64,000 bases of DNA from the NCBI GenBank assembly GCA_964522105.1, contig CAZFVA010000002.1:124001-188000 (forward strand). The letters run 5' to 3'. Positions within the stretch are counted from its first letter, which is position 1. Each line of letters starts with the position of its first letter. The translations under genes and the position numbers were made by a program. This document shows, piece by piece, positions 35,880 through 46,200 of the stretch. Origin of the DNA: JAGOFO01 sp964522105 (lineage in GTDB: Bacteria; Myxococcota_A; UBA9042; DTJE01). The notes beneath the pieces are model-generated. The model did no database searches. It had not been told where the DNA came from and was given only the letters and a program-made list of their open reading frames with translations.

Positions 35880-38747
35880 ATGATATTCAGGGCAAGCGTG
35901 GTAGCTGTTGTATGCGCCGTTGCGGCGTTGCCGGTTTTTGCGGCAGACGTCATGTTCGACGGTTTGATGGATACAAAGACGATCGGGGCATCGGATTTTA
36001 TTTCAAAGAATCCGGCTTACGACGGTCGCGGGGTTGTGATTGCCGTTTTAGATACCGGCGTTGATATGGGTGTTGAGGGTCTGCGGCAGACTTCGCAGGG
36101 AAAGCCGAAGGTCATTGCGGCCAGGGATTTCACAAGAGAGGGTCTTGTTGAATGCAGGGTTGCCCGCAAGGTTGAGTCTGACGGGGAAACGTTATGGCGG
36201 ACCGATAACGGATTCGTCAGAAAGTTCGCCGCTGTGTCGAAGGCCGGAAGTCGTCAGTATCTTGGTTTTCTTGACGAGAAAAGATATAAAAATTCTTCGG
36301 TTACAGACTTAAACGGGAACGGGCGCAGCGATGATCAGTTTGCCGTTGTTGTCTTCCAGACTGAAGACGGCAAGTGGAAGGCAGCTGTTGACCTGAAGGG
36401 CGACGGTGATATGTCCGATGCCGCCGTCCTTGCGTCCTATGAAGACTCTTATTCGTCTGCGAAGTTCAAAGGTTATGACCCGGCCAAGTCTATCAGTCCG
36501 TTAACGGTTGCCATCAATCTGGACCTGTCCGCTGACGAGCAACCTGGTGACGTCGTCAAAGTTGATTTCCATCTGGCGACTGCGGCTCACGGGACTCACG
36601 TGGCAGGGATTGCCGCCGGCTGGCATCTGGCCGGAAAAAGTGATTTCAACGGCATTGCCCCGGGGGCGCAGATTCTTTCCCTGAAGATTGGTGACAGTCG
36701 GCTTTCCGGTGGTGCTACCGTTAATGAAAGTATGAAAAAGGCCCTTGAATTTGCCGCCCGCTGGGGCCGTGAACACAACACACCTGTCGTTGTTAATGCA
36801 AGTTACGGGATTGGCTCCGAGGTCGAGGGAAATTCCGACATTGATAAGTTTGTTGACAAGTTTGTCGTTGAAAATCCGCATGTTGTGATTGTTACTTCGG
36901 CCGGAAACCTTGGCCCGGGACTTTCGACTGTCGGTACGCCAGCCGCCGCGAACGGGGTTCTGGCCGTTGCTGCCGTATTTTCACCGATGAACAGCGCGGA
37001 CATACTTGGTGGAGTGCCTCTGGGCAAACCTGCCGTTTTCAATTTTTCCGCCCGTGGCGGGGAACTTGCGAAGCCCGATGTGGCCGCGCCCGGTATTGCC
37101 GCGTCCACCGTTCCGTTCTGGGCGCGTGGCGACATCATGTCCGGAACTTCGATGGCGTCACCTCAGGTCGCTGGTGCTGCCGCACTGATGCTTTCGGCGA
37201 TGGTCGCGACGAAACCTGCTGCTGAATGGAATTCCGGAATGGTCTACCGCGCCATCCGGGCGTCGGCAAAACCGCTTGCCGGATACACCGCGCTTGATTA
37301 TGGCGCCGGTATGGCCGACGTTTCGGGTGCCTGGAAAATCTTTGAATCGTCGCTTGGAAAAAAGAACGCGGTGGCCCTGCAGACTATGGCTGTCGAAACG
37401 GACGTGCCGACCCTGCGTGGAAGAAAGGGTGGCGCCTTGTTCTGGCGTGCGGCTGGATGGGTGCCTTCGCGTGAGGACACTTCAAAGGTCAAAATCAGGC
37501 CTGTGTTTTCATCCGGTGTTGACGGCGAATCCAGGGCATCGTGGTACCAGAGATTTGTTGTTTCGGCTGACCGCCCGTGGGTCGGTATTCTAAAGAAAAC
37601 CGCAGTGGTAAAGGGTGAAGGCGAGGTTTTGCTGGACACATGGATTGATCGCAAAGCCGTTGCAACACCTGGAATTCATGTCGCCAATATCAAGGGTGTG
37701 TCTGACAGCGGGATTGAATTCCGTTTTCCAGTTACTGTCGTAACCCCTTATCCGGCCGACAAAATTAATGGTGTGCCGACAATCAGGCTTCGCAACGTCG
37801 ATGTGCCGCGCGCCGGAACGGTCAGAATTCCTTTTCAGGCACCTGCCGGAACTTCATGGACCGAGATTTATGTCAGGGCCTCCGAGGGGGCGAAGGGGCT
37901 TGCCAGAGCTTACACATTTGATGGCAGCGGGCACCTGATTGCGACGGCGTCCGGGCCGGTTAATTCGACCGAAGGGCTTGAAGTCAAAGGGTTCTTCGGG
38001 CGTGGCGAGATACTGGATAACGGCACATGTGAACTGGTGCTGGCCGGCCTTCCCGTTGAAGGCGGGCGTCTTGACGTAGATGTGCGGTTTAACCTGCTTG
38101 ATGTGCCACCCGTAACTGGTTTTTCAAATGAAGCTGGTAAGACCCCCGAGACGTTCATTGACGTCGTAAACAACATGGATGACGTCTTTGCCGGTTCGGT
38201 TGAAGGCAGCATTCAGGGGTTTGAAAAGGCACGGGAAGTAATGGTTCGTGGTGACCTTTTTCAGGAAGGTTTCTCGGCCGGACCTGAATTCGAGAAGGTG
38301 GAAATCGAACTGGAAATGCAGCCGGATGATTACAACCGCTTTACTGACATTGCGGTCAATATTGTGGACCGCGACGGCAAGTCGGTCGCATCGGACGGTT
38401 TTTCAACAAGGCGGATGACGATTTCTGTCCCGGTTTCAGATGCAAAAGGTCAGGTCGATTACAGGATCGAGGTCAGGCCGGGCCGCGCTGTCAGCGGTGG
38501 CGGTGACGTCCGGATGATGATGAAAACAAGATTTATCAGGAAGGACAAGGTACAGCTTTTCGGGACCGTGGACGGTGGCCGTCTGGTCAAATTGTATCCG
38601 GCAGTCCGGTCGAAGGTCAGGATTGAAGCCGCCACGACCCCGGCCTCGTTGCCTTCCGGGGCAGTCTGGTACGGGTTCATTCAGTTCAAAGACAGGCGTG
38701 ACGGTGCCGTAAGAATAACCGTTCCGGTACGTGCCGGATTGCGGTAA
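35880..38747 (+). CDS. Exported S8 serine peptidase, tripeptidyl-peptidase-II-like
   Basis: The 955-residue protein has a signal peptide (VAALPVFAAD) and a subtilisin-type catalytic triad: Asp58 in VLDTGVDMG, His237 in AAHGTHVAG and Ser424 in SGTSMASPQVAGA. The oxyanion Asn appears in VTSAGNLGPG. About 180 residues separate Asp and His, far more than in subtilisin (about 30), as in tripeptidyl peptidase II. The C-terminal 450 residues form beta-rich modules without recognisable repeats. The protein starts at ATG 35880 after AGGAG and should act in the periplasm or outside the cell. Neighbours are envelope proteins, so surface-protein processing or nutrition are both possible. Confidence 0.85.
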   Translation: MIFRASVVAVVCAVAALPVFAADVMFDGLMDTKTIGASDFISKNPAYDGRGVVIAVLDTGVDMGVEGLRQTSQGKPKVIAARDFTREGLVECRVARKVESDGETLWRTDNGFVRKFAAVSKAGSRQYLGFLDEKRYKNSSVTDLNGNGRSDDQFAVVVFQTEDGKWKAAVDLKGDGDMSDAAVLASYEDSYSSAKFKGYDPAKSISPLTVAINLDLSADEQPGDVVKVDFHLATAAHGTHVAGIAAGWHLAGKSDFNGIAPGAQILSLKIGDSRLSGGATVNESMKKALEFAARWGREHNTPVVVNASYGIGSEVEGNSDIDKFVDKFVVENPHVVIVTSAGNLGPGLSTVGTPAAANGVLAVAAVFSPMNSADILGGVPLGKPAVFNFSARGGELAKPDVAAPGIAASTVPFWARGDIMSGTSMASPQVAGAAALMLSAMVATKPAAEWNSGMVYRAIRASAKPLAGYTALDYGAGMADVSGAWKIFESSLGKKNAVALQTMAVETDVPTLRGRKGGALFWRAAGWVPSREDTSKVKIRPVFSSGVDGESRASWYQRFVVSADRPWVGILKKTAVVKGEGEVLLDTWIDRKAVATPGIHVANIKGVSDSGIEFRFPVTVVTPYPADKINGVPTIRLRNVDVPRAGTVRIPFQAPAGTSWTEIYVRASEGAKGLARAYTFDGSGHLIATASGPVNSTEGLEVKGFFGRGEILDNGTCELVLAGLPVEGGRLDVDVRFNLLDVPPVTGFSNEAGKTPETFIDVVNNMDDVFAGSVEGSIQGFEKAREVMVRGDLFQEGFSAGPEFEKVEIELEMQPDDYNRFTDIAVNIVDRDGKSVASDGFSTRRMTISVPVSDAKGQVDYRIEVRPGRAVSGGGDVRMMMKTRFIRKDKVQLFGTVDGGRLVKLYPAVRSKVRIEAATTPASLPSGAVWYGFIQFKDRRDGAVRITVPVRAGLR

Positions 38748-38781
38748 CTACTTGAATTCCCTGATTTTTAGGAAGATCGAC

Positions 38782-39465
38782 GTGGAACGCAGAAAGCTGG
38801 TCTTTTCAAGTTTCAACACTGGCAAGCGCAGTGAAGTCGCGGCTTTGCTTTCGGACATTGATATTGAAGTTCTTTCGCCTGCAGACATAGGTCTGAAGAC
38901 GCTGCCTGAAGAGACCGGCCTGACCTTTGTAGAAAACGCGGTTATCAAGGCTCTTGCGGCCGCCACCGCTTCCGGTCTGATGGCTGTGGGCGATGATTCC
39001 GGTCTTGAGGTTGATGCGCTGTGCGGGCGGCCCGGCGTTCATTCGGCCAGATACGCCGGCGTTGAACATGATGATTCCGCCAACAATCTGAAATTACTGT
39101 CAGAACTGGTCGGGGTGTCAAATCGCAGGGCAAGATTTGTCTGCACTACCGCCATGATTATTCCGTCCGATGTCGTTGTGCGGGCCAGTGCCTTGTTGCT
39201 GCCGGAAGCCGTTCAACTGTTGCCGGATTCAGTTACCGAGCCGCTCGGCGTTCCGGTCGGTTGGACCGTTTTCTGCACGACCGGGTATGTTGAAGGCGTA
39301 ATAATTGATGATGCCAGGGGAACAGATGGCTTCGGCTATGACCCCATTTTTTACCGTGAAGACCTTGGTCGCACATTCGCCCAGATGACGACCGACGAAA
39401 AGAATCTTCTGTCTCACCGGGGGCAGGCATTCGCCAGACTTCGCGAGCTGTTGAAACTGCTGTGA
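38782..39465 (+). CDS. rdgB: RdgB/HAM1-family non-canonical purine NTP diphosphatase
   Basis: The 227-residue protein matches the XTP/dITP pyrophosphatase family: KLVFSSFNTGKRSEVAALL (substrate-binding SxNxxK), EETGLTFVENAVIKA, VGDDSGLEVDALCGRPGVHS (metal-binding Asp), ARFVCTTAM, GTDGFGYDPIF and NLLSHRGQAF. It hydrolyses ITP, dITP and XTP to monophosphates and keeps damaged purines out of nucleic acids. It is about 30 residues longer than E. coli RdgB because of an insertion between ARFVCTTAM and GTDGFGYDPIF. GTG 38782 is preceded by AGGAAG. Confidence 0.88.
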   Translation: MERRKLVFSSFNTGKRSEVAALLSDIDIEVLSPADIGLKTLPEETGLTFVENAVIKALAAATASGLMAVGDDSGLEVDALCGRPGVHSARYAGVEHDDSANNLKLLSELVGVSNRRARFVCTTAMIIPSDVVVRASALLLPEAVQLLPDSVTEPLGVPVGWTVFCTTGYVEGVIIDDARGTDGFGYDPIFYREDLGRTFAQMTTDEKNLLSHRGQAFARLRELLKLL

Positions 39466-39504
39466 CCACCGCGTGTGCGTCCGTAACTGTCAGGTCAACT
39501 GAAT

Positions 39505-40506
39505 ATGTCCAGATTTGATCTTGTTGAATCAGGTGAATTTGAAAGTCGTATCAAGGCGTTATACAGCCTTGTTTCACCGTGTCAGTTGTGTCCGCGCCGG
39601 TGCGGGGTGGACCGCACGGCCGGTGAAGTTGGACATTGCGGAACTGCCGGGGCGGTAGTTTCGGCGGCCACGGCTCATTTCGGGGAAGAGCCTGAAATTA
39701 CCGGTGCACGTGGTTCAGGCACTGTCTTTTTTGCAGGCTGCAACCTTGGCTGCATATATTGTCAGAATCACGAGATCAGTCAGGGCGCGGACATCGCGTT
39801 GGCGCCTTCATGGGAACCGGAAAAGATTGCCGGTGTCATGCTGGATCTGCAGGCGCGGCGATGTTCGAATATCAATCTTGTGACTCCGTCTCATGTCGTT
39901 CCGTGGGTTGTTGATGCGCTGGCGATTGCGACGCGCCGGGGGCTTGTTCTGCCGGTCGTATGGAATTCCTCGGGATATGATTCTGTTGAAGTCCTGCGCC
40001 TGCTTGACGGCATCGTTGACGTCTATCTTCCAGACCTTCGCTACAGTGATAATGAAGCCGGCCATGAGTGTTCTTCGGTGCCTGACTATGTAGAACGGTC
40101 GCACGAAGCAATTATTGAAATGGCGCGCCAGACAGGGACAACCAATGTGATTGGCCCTGACAACGTCATCAGTCGTGGCATGATTATTCGGTTGCTTGTT
40201 CTGCCAAACGATATGTCCGGCGTCAGGGAGTCGCTTGATTTTATTAAAGAAACTTTGGGCGCAGGCGTCCGGGTTGCCCTTATGTCACAGTACTTTCCGT
40301 CGCACCGGGCCGAATCAAATCTGCTTCTGTCGCGTCCTGTCAGGCCGACCGAGTATTACCGGGTTGTCGAATATGCCGAAAAGCTCGGCTTTGAAAATGC
40401 GCTGGTTCAGGAAATGGAAGCGTCGGAATTCTACCGTCCCGATTTCAAGGCCAGTGACGAGCCTTTTGTTGATGCCCGCCATTTCAAAGCCCCGGCCGAC
40501 GTCTGA
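39505..40506 (+). CDS. Radical SAM protein of the PflA-like activating-enzyme group
   Basis: The 333-residue protein has an N-terminal CQLCPRRCGVD segment, then the radical SAM 4Fe-4S motif Cys79-x3-Cys83-x2-Cys86 (CNLGCIYCQN), INLVTPSHVVPWVV, and VYLPDLRYSD. This is the family often annotated as putative pyruvate-formate-lyase activating enzyme, related to the AmmeMemoRadiSam proteins. It should cleave SAM to a 5'-deoxyadenosyl radical, but the target is not known and no glycyl-radical enzyme is in the window. It lies 36 bp after rdgB, probably in one transcription unit. Confidence 0.82.
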   Translation: MSRFDLVESGEFESRIKALYSLVSPCQLCPRRCGVDRTAGEVGHCGTAGAVVSAATAHFGEEPEITGARGSGTVFFAGCNLGCIYCQNHEISQGADIALAPSWEPEKIAGVMLDLQARRCSNINLVTPSHVVPWVVDALAIATRRGLVLPVVWNSSGYDSVEVLRLLDGIVDVYLPDLRYSDNEAGHECSSVPDYVERSHEAIIEMARQTGTTNVIGPDNVISRGMIIRLLVLPNDMSGVRESLDFIKETLGAGVRVALMSQYFPSHRAESNLLLSRPVRPTEYYRVVEYAEKLGFENALVQEMEASEFYRPDFKASDEPFVDARHFKAPADV

Positions 40507-40586
40507 TAAATGCCGGATATTTTGCTTCGTGGTATCCTCCTGCCGCGCCGGAACTTTCCGGCTGACTTAATTATGGTAATGTCCTG

Positions 40587-41969
40587 ATGATACAGACCGA
40601 TTCAGCGCAGGAACGGCTGATTGAAGAACTGTCAGCAACTGCAGAAAAAGTTGCGTGCAGATATGCAGGCATGGGCCACATCCGTATTTGCGATGTGGTC
40701 ATCATTCCCCGCGGCGGCCTTATCGTGCGCTTCATGCTTGATAACGGACTTGAGGTCCTGCTTCAACCTGATCATGCCGCGCCTTTAGTGTCGTTTCAGT
40801 CCTGGTTCAAGGTCGGGTCTGTTAATGAAAAGCCTGGCCGCACCGGTATTGCCCACCTTTTCGAGCACCTGATGTTCAAGGGAACGCCGCGTTATCCGCA
40901 TCACGAGTTTGACAGGCTGTTCGAGGAAGCCGGCGCACAGACGAACGCCGCGACCTGGCTGGACTGGACTTTTTATTACGAAAACATCCCGTCCGAGTCC
41001 CTGGATCTGGCTTTTGACCTTGAATCCGACCGCATGCGCAACCTGATCCTTGACAGCGTCCAGCTTGAATCCGAAAGGGATGTTGTCAGAAGTGAAAGGC
41101 GTTACCGTGTGGATAATGATCCTGACGGCCAGATAGAGGAAGCTTTATTCGAGCATCTTTTCCCTGCCCACCCTTATGGCCAGCCGACACTGGGGACTTT
41201 GCACGACATTGACGCGATTTCCCTGCAGGACTGTTCGGACTTCTATGACCACTATTACAGCCCTTCGAACGCGCTGCTGGTAATTGTTGGCGACTGCACG
41301 TTTGAAAGGGCACTGGATCTTTGCTTTTCGCGTTACGGCCATCTGGAATCTGTACCGCCCCCTGCCCAGGATATTCCAGCGATACCGGCAGCCGTTGGCG
41401 TGACGACCGAACTTAACCTTGACGTTAATTCTGAAAGACTGCGTATCGGCTGGCTTACCGTATCTGCCGGCAGTTCTGACGCCGTAGTCCTTGATGTTGC
41501 CAATGAAATCCTGTTTTCGAACGAGTCGTCAAGGGTTTACAGACGCCTGATAGATGACCTGCCGCTTGCATCAGATGTCGATGGTACGTCCGAGCCGATG
41601 AGGCTTGGCGGCACTTTCATTGTTGATATTGTTATTAACGAAGGTGAAAAGGCCGAAGACGCGCTTGATGTCGTCTTTCAGGAAATCGAGTCTCTGGCTG
41701 CCAACGGTCCTGCGGAAGCCGAGCTTTCCAGGGCGTGCAATCATCTTGAGGCATCGTTCCTGCGGTCGATGGTTACGGTCGGATCGCGTGCCACCCAGCT
41801 TGGAATATGGCATGTGACTACAGGTGATTACCGCCAGTTGTTTTCCTTTGTGCATGACGTCAGATCGGTTAATGCGGCCATGGTAAAGGAAGTCGTCGCG
41901 AAGTATCTGGTCCGTGACCTTGCGGTCTCGGTTCTGGCCAGACCGGCGTTGCCGGGGGGCACTCGATGA
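40587..41969 (+). CDS. M16-family zinc metallopeptidase (catalytic subunit)
   Basis: The 460-residue protein carries the inverted zinc motif HLFEH (His90, Glu93, His94) in IAHLFEHLMFKGT, with the distal acidic ligand region in ERDVVRSERRYRVDN. The N- and C-terminal M16 domains are both present. An unusual N-terminal extension of about 50 residues precedes the normal start (LDNGLEVLLQPD). Family members degrade or process peptides, including in the periplasm. No obvious signal peptide is seen. Its stop overlaps the next start by four bases, typical of paired M16 subunits. Confidence 0.87.
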   Translation: MIQTDSAQERLIEELSATAEKVACRYAGMGHIRICDVVIIPRGGLIVRFMLDNGLEVLLQPDHAAPLVSFQSWFKVGSVNEKPGRTGIAHLFEHLMFKGTPRYPHHEFDRLFEEAGAQTNAATWLDWTFYYENIPSESLDLAFDLESDRMRNLILDSVQLESERDVVRSERRYRVDNDPDGQIEEALFEHLFPAHPYGQPTLGTLHDIDAISLQDCSDFYDHYYSPSNALLVIVGDCTFERALDLCFSRYGHLESVPPPAQDIPAIPAAVGVTTELNLDVNSERLRIGWLTVSAGSSDAVVLDVANEILFSNESSRVYRRLIDDLPLASDVDGTSEPMRLGGTFIVDIVINEGEKAEDALDVVFQEIESLAANGPAEAELSRACNHLEASFLRSMVTVGSRATQLGIWHVTTGDYRQLFSFVHDVRSVNAAMVKEVVAKYLVRDLAVSVLARPALPGGTR

Positions 41970-43273
41970 GTCTGATTCCTGATCCCGATTCAACACAACC
42001 TGTCCTGATTCATCTGGAAGACCCAGTCGTGAATATGGTCTTCGTTGAAGTAATCATTCACGGCGGTTCGTTTCATGACCCTGTCGGGAAAGAGGGCCTG
42101 GCCGACCTGACCGCTTTGAACCTGCTTCGCGGTACTGCAAAGCGGTCCTACAGCGAAGTCATGGATGGCTTTAACGACCTGGGGTCCTGCGTAGACGTGG
42201 CCTCGCATCGCGAATACATAACGATTTCGGGCGATTTCATGCCCAGGTATAAGGACAGATTCGCCGATGTACTTGGTGAAGTGCTGTCGTGTCCATCTTT
42301 CCCGGCGGCCGAGTTCAGAAAGGAAAAGGCGCTCGCCCTGGAAGATATTCGAAATCTTATAAATGACGACGCTGAACTGGCAAGGCACCATTTTTACAGG
42401 TATTTGTACGGTGATAGACCGGCCGGACGCCCTTCCAGCGGTTTCAGCAAGTCAGTTTCAAGCATTACTGTCGGGGATTGCCGCGATTTCTATAAAACGC
42501 ACTTCGTGTCGGGGAATGTCATTGTCGTTCTGTCCGGCGCAATTACACGCAGCGAAGCTGAAGTATTTACAGCGGCCATAACTGCAGGGCTTCCATGCGG
42601 TCCCGCCGTTCTTCAGCCTGTTCAGCCAGACGATTCCGACCACGCCGGCCGCATTCTGTTTGTGGACAAACCAGGCCGTAATCAGGCTCAGGTCGTGATG
42701 GGCCACTCGTCAATATCCTGGAGCTGTCCCGAACTGTTCGGCATTCTGGTTGGAAACACTGCGTTTGGCGGGACATTTACTTCCCGTCTTGTTAATGAAA
42801 TCCGGGAAAAGCGCGGCTGGAGCTATGGCGTGTCATCTTCGATTCTGGCCGGGCGCGACGCCGGCACGTTGATGATGCGGTTTTTTCCTGAAAACAGGGA
42901 TGTGGCAAAGGCTGTTGAACTGGCTTCAAACATGTTTTCTGACTGCGCGCGATCGGGACTTGCGCCGACCGAAGTTGAATCGGCCGTCAAGTATCTGGTA
43001 AGGCAGTACCCATTCAGGATCGAGACGGTGAAAAAGAGGGCCGACGAGATACTTTCAGACCTGGTCTTCAATCGTCCGACCGGGATGATGTCCAGATTTG
43101 TCGAGATGGTCTCGCGCGAGACGGTTCAGACCGTAAATCAGGCACTTGCCCTGCATTTCAAGCCGCAGCAGATGGTCACCGTAGTTGTGGGAACTGCCGC
43201 AGATCTTATGGATGATCTGGCCGCGACTTTTGGACGGGACACAATCGACGTGATTGATTTCCGTCAGGAATAG
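41966..43273 (+). CDS. M16-family peptidase, catalytically inactive partner
   Basis: The 435-residue protein has the M16 fold but no HxxEH motif: the equivalent segment reads LADLTALNLLRGT. The substrate-binding half, by contrast, is well conserved, with the arginine/tyrosine region VNEIREKRGWSYGVSS. Such pairs (active plus inactive subunits) form clam-shell heterodimers, as in mitochondrial processing peptidase and bacterial PqqF-like pairs. ATG 41966 overlaps the upstream stop (ATGA), which supports equal production of both subunits. It is followed three bases later by mfd. Confidence 0.87.
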   Translation: MSLIPDPDSTQPVLIHLEDPVVNMVFVEVIIHGGSFHDPVGKEGLADLTALNLLRGTAKRSYSEVMDGFNDLGSCVDVASHREYITISGDFMPRYKDRFADVLGEVLSCPSFPAAEFRKEKALALEDIRNLINDDAELARHHFYRYLYGDRPAGRPSSGFSKSVSSITVGDCRDFYKTHFVSGNVIVVLSGAITRSEAEVFTAAITAGLPCGPAVLQPVQPDDSDHAGRILFVDKPGRNQAQVVMGHSSISWSCPELFGILVGNTAFGGTFTSRLVNEIREKRGWSYGVSSSILAGRDAGTLMMRFFPENRDVAKAVELASNMFSDCARSGLAPTEVESAVKYLVRQYPFRIETVKKRADEILSDLVFNRPTGMMSRFVEMVSRETVQTVNQALALHFKPQQMVTVVVGTAADLMDDLAATFGRDTIDVIDFRQE

Positions 43274-43276
43274 GCT

Positions 43277-46200
43277 GTGGGCGACTTATCCCTATACGGT
43301 TTGACTCTGCCTGAATCGGTCAGAGTGCTGCTGGAAGACAGCCGGAACGGATCGGCCCGCGGTCACACCCCGAGCGTTGAGCATGCAGCCGTTGCGGCCG
43401 CGATTGCTGTTTCGTGTGCTGCCAGATCGCTTGTAATAATTGCCCCCACATCGACCGTCGTTGACCGCGCGATAAGCGTTGTCAAATATCTGCTGGAGTT
43501 CGGGTCGGTCCCCCGGGACTTTCCAAGATGGCCTTCCAGCGTTGATTCCCCTTATGACCCTGTTATCGAAAGCCCGTTTGTAGCGGCGTCCAGACTTGGT
43601 GCCCTCAGCGCATGCTGTCTTGCCGAAAATCAGTTTGTTCTTGCGCTTGACGCGTTGAAGGCTTCAAGAAAGGTGATGCCTTTTGATGCGTTCAGCGACG
43701 GCATTCAACGTATCCAGATGGGGCGCGAACTTGATACCACTGAATTGGCAGGTCTTCTTGTCAGAGCCGGTTACCGCCGGACATCGACAGTCGCCGAGGT
43801 CGGCGAATTTGCGCTTAGAAACGCTGTCATGGACGTGTATTCCCCGTTTCATGAAGACCCGTTCCGCATCGAGACCGATTTCGATGTCGTTGAATCCTTA
43901 AAGGTTTTTGACCCGGCAACGCAGCGCACCAGAAGAAGCCTTGATCACGCGTGGGTTGTTCCCGCGTGGGATGTCCCGTCGTCAGAAGCGGCCTTGAAGC
44001 AGGCTGGAATCATCATGCGCGATGCGGCGGCCGCGAGGGGAATTCCGTCGGCAGGCATTGTCGCAATTGAACATCAGTTTTCGGCTGGCAGGACTCCGCC
44101 GGGGTTTGCCGCGATGCTGCCTTGTCTATACGGCAGCATGGACACCCCGTTCGATTATGTCGGCGATGACATCATGGTCGTCGTGATTGATCCGGACGGA
44201 TGTGCAGCGGCTGCCGACGCCGCCATGGATGATCTGAAAAGCTGGTACGGGGAAATCAAGGACCTGAAGCAGCTTGCTGCCGTGCCGGCTGACCTGGCCA
44301 TAACCGGCACGCAACTGATTGAAAAGTTGAAGTCCCGTCAGGGCGTCCTGTTCATCGATATCGAACCTGGTGAAGGAATACTGGGGCCGCTTCACAGCGC
44401 GTCGCGGTCAAAGGAACTGACGCTGTGCACTACGTCTGAAGTACCGGTGGCCGAGAGGGTTGCGGCGCTTGTTTCGTTTGCGCGCGAGATGACCGAATCC
44501 GGTGATGGTCTGCTGTTGCTGGCGCCTTCTGAAAGCGAGGCCCGCCGTGTCCGTGAAATCTTGACTGCCGAAGGACTTGATCCCTTGACGGCCGTCAACA
44601 ACGGGATGGCCGGGCTGTTCCTGGCCCAGGCGTCGATACGGGTCGGTGTTGGAAGGGTGAAAATACCTTTCGGCATTGATATGTTCGGGGTCTTTGTAAT
44701 TCCGACCGAATCGGTGTTCGGCGTTAAGGATGTCCTTACCGGTCGCCAGCGCGAAAAGAGAAATCTAAAGAAAATTCAGGAGTTCCGTGAACTGACCCCG
44801 GGCGACCTTGTGATTCACCGGGACCACGGGATGGGTATATTCGAGGCCATGTCCGACGTCACGGTCGATGGCATGATTTCGGAATGTCTGGTCTTGACCT
44901 ACAAGGGCGGCGATCGCCTGTATGTGCCGGTTGATCGAATCAACCTGCTTGATAAGTATTCCCCGCCGGCCGAAGGCGAGGCGAGGGTCTTAGACAGGCT
45001 TGGCACACAGGCATGGGTCAAACGGCGGACGTCAGCTAAAGGTGCCGCACGTGACATTGCGCAAAAGCTTCGAAACCTTTATGCCAGAAGGCTTTCTGCG
45101 TCTGCCCCTGCCATGACCGCGCCCGACAACGAATACCGTGAATTCGAGGCAACATTCCCGTGGGAAACTACTGCCGATCAGGAAAAGGCGATTGAAGATA
45201 TCCTTTCTGACATCCAGAAGACGACCCCGACCGATCGGCTGGTGTGCGGGGATGTCGGGTTCGGCAAGACTGAAGTCGCCATCAGGGCTGCCTTCAAGAC
45301 TGTGTCAGACGGCTATCAGGTCGCGATTCTGGTGCCGACGACCATTCTTGCAGAACAGCACAGACTGACTTTTGCGGCCAGGTTCCGGGATACGCCGGTG
45401 ATAGTTGATTCGGTCAGCAGATTCAAGTCGTCAAAAGAGATCAAAAACACGCTTGCAGCCCTGCGTACCGGGGGCGTGGACGTCGTCATAGGCACCCACC
45501 GCCTGCTGTCTCAGGACGTCAAATTTGCGAATCTCGGTCTGCTGGTAATAGATGAAGAGCACCGTTTCGGGGTCGTCCACAAGGAGCGGTTGCGCGAGAT
45601 GTCGGTCGGGGTTCACACAATAACGCTGACCGCCACGCCGATCCCCCGGACGCTGCACATGGCGCTGGCAGGTATTCGCGAACTGTCTTTAATCACCACT
45701 CCGCCGCGCGATCGCCTTGCCGTCAGAACATACGTCGCACGGACCGGAATGGAGATTATACGGACGGCCATATTGCGTGAGATTGGTCGTGGCGGACAGG
45801 TGTTCGTCGTCCACAATCGTGTTGAAGATATCTACTCTTTTGCTTCGGAAATTACGGCTCATGTCCCCGAAGCCCGGATTTGCGTTGCGCATGGACAGAT
45901 GACCGGCCCTGATCTGGAAGCGGTCATGTCGGAATTTGTGCGTGGGGAAAAAGACGTCCTGATCGCGACCACCATCATTGAATCGGGGCTTGATATCGGG
46001 TCCGCAAATACGATGCTGATTCATGACGCCGACCGTCTGGGGCTTGCGCAGTTGTACCAGTTGCGTGGGCGCGTCGGTCGCTCGACCGAGCAGGCTTATT
46101 GTTATCTTCTGGTTCGTGATCCGTCGCGTCTTTCAGATGAAGCCAGGATGAGAATCGAGGCGATCGAACGCTTTTCCGAGCTTGCCAGCGGTTTCAATCT

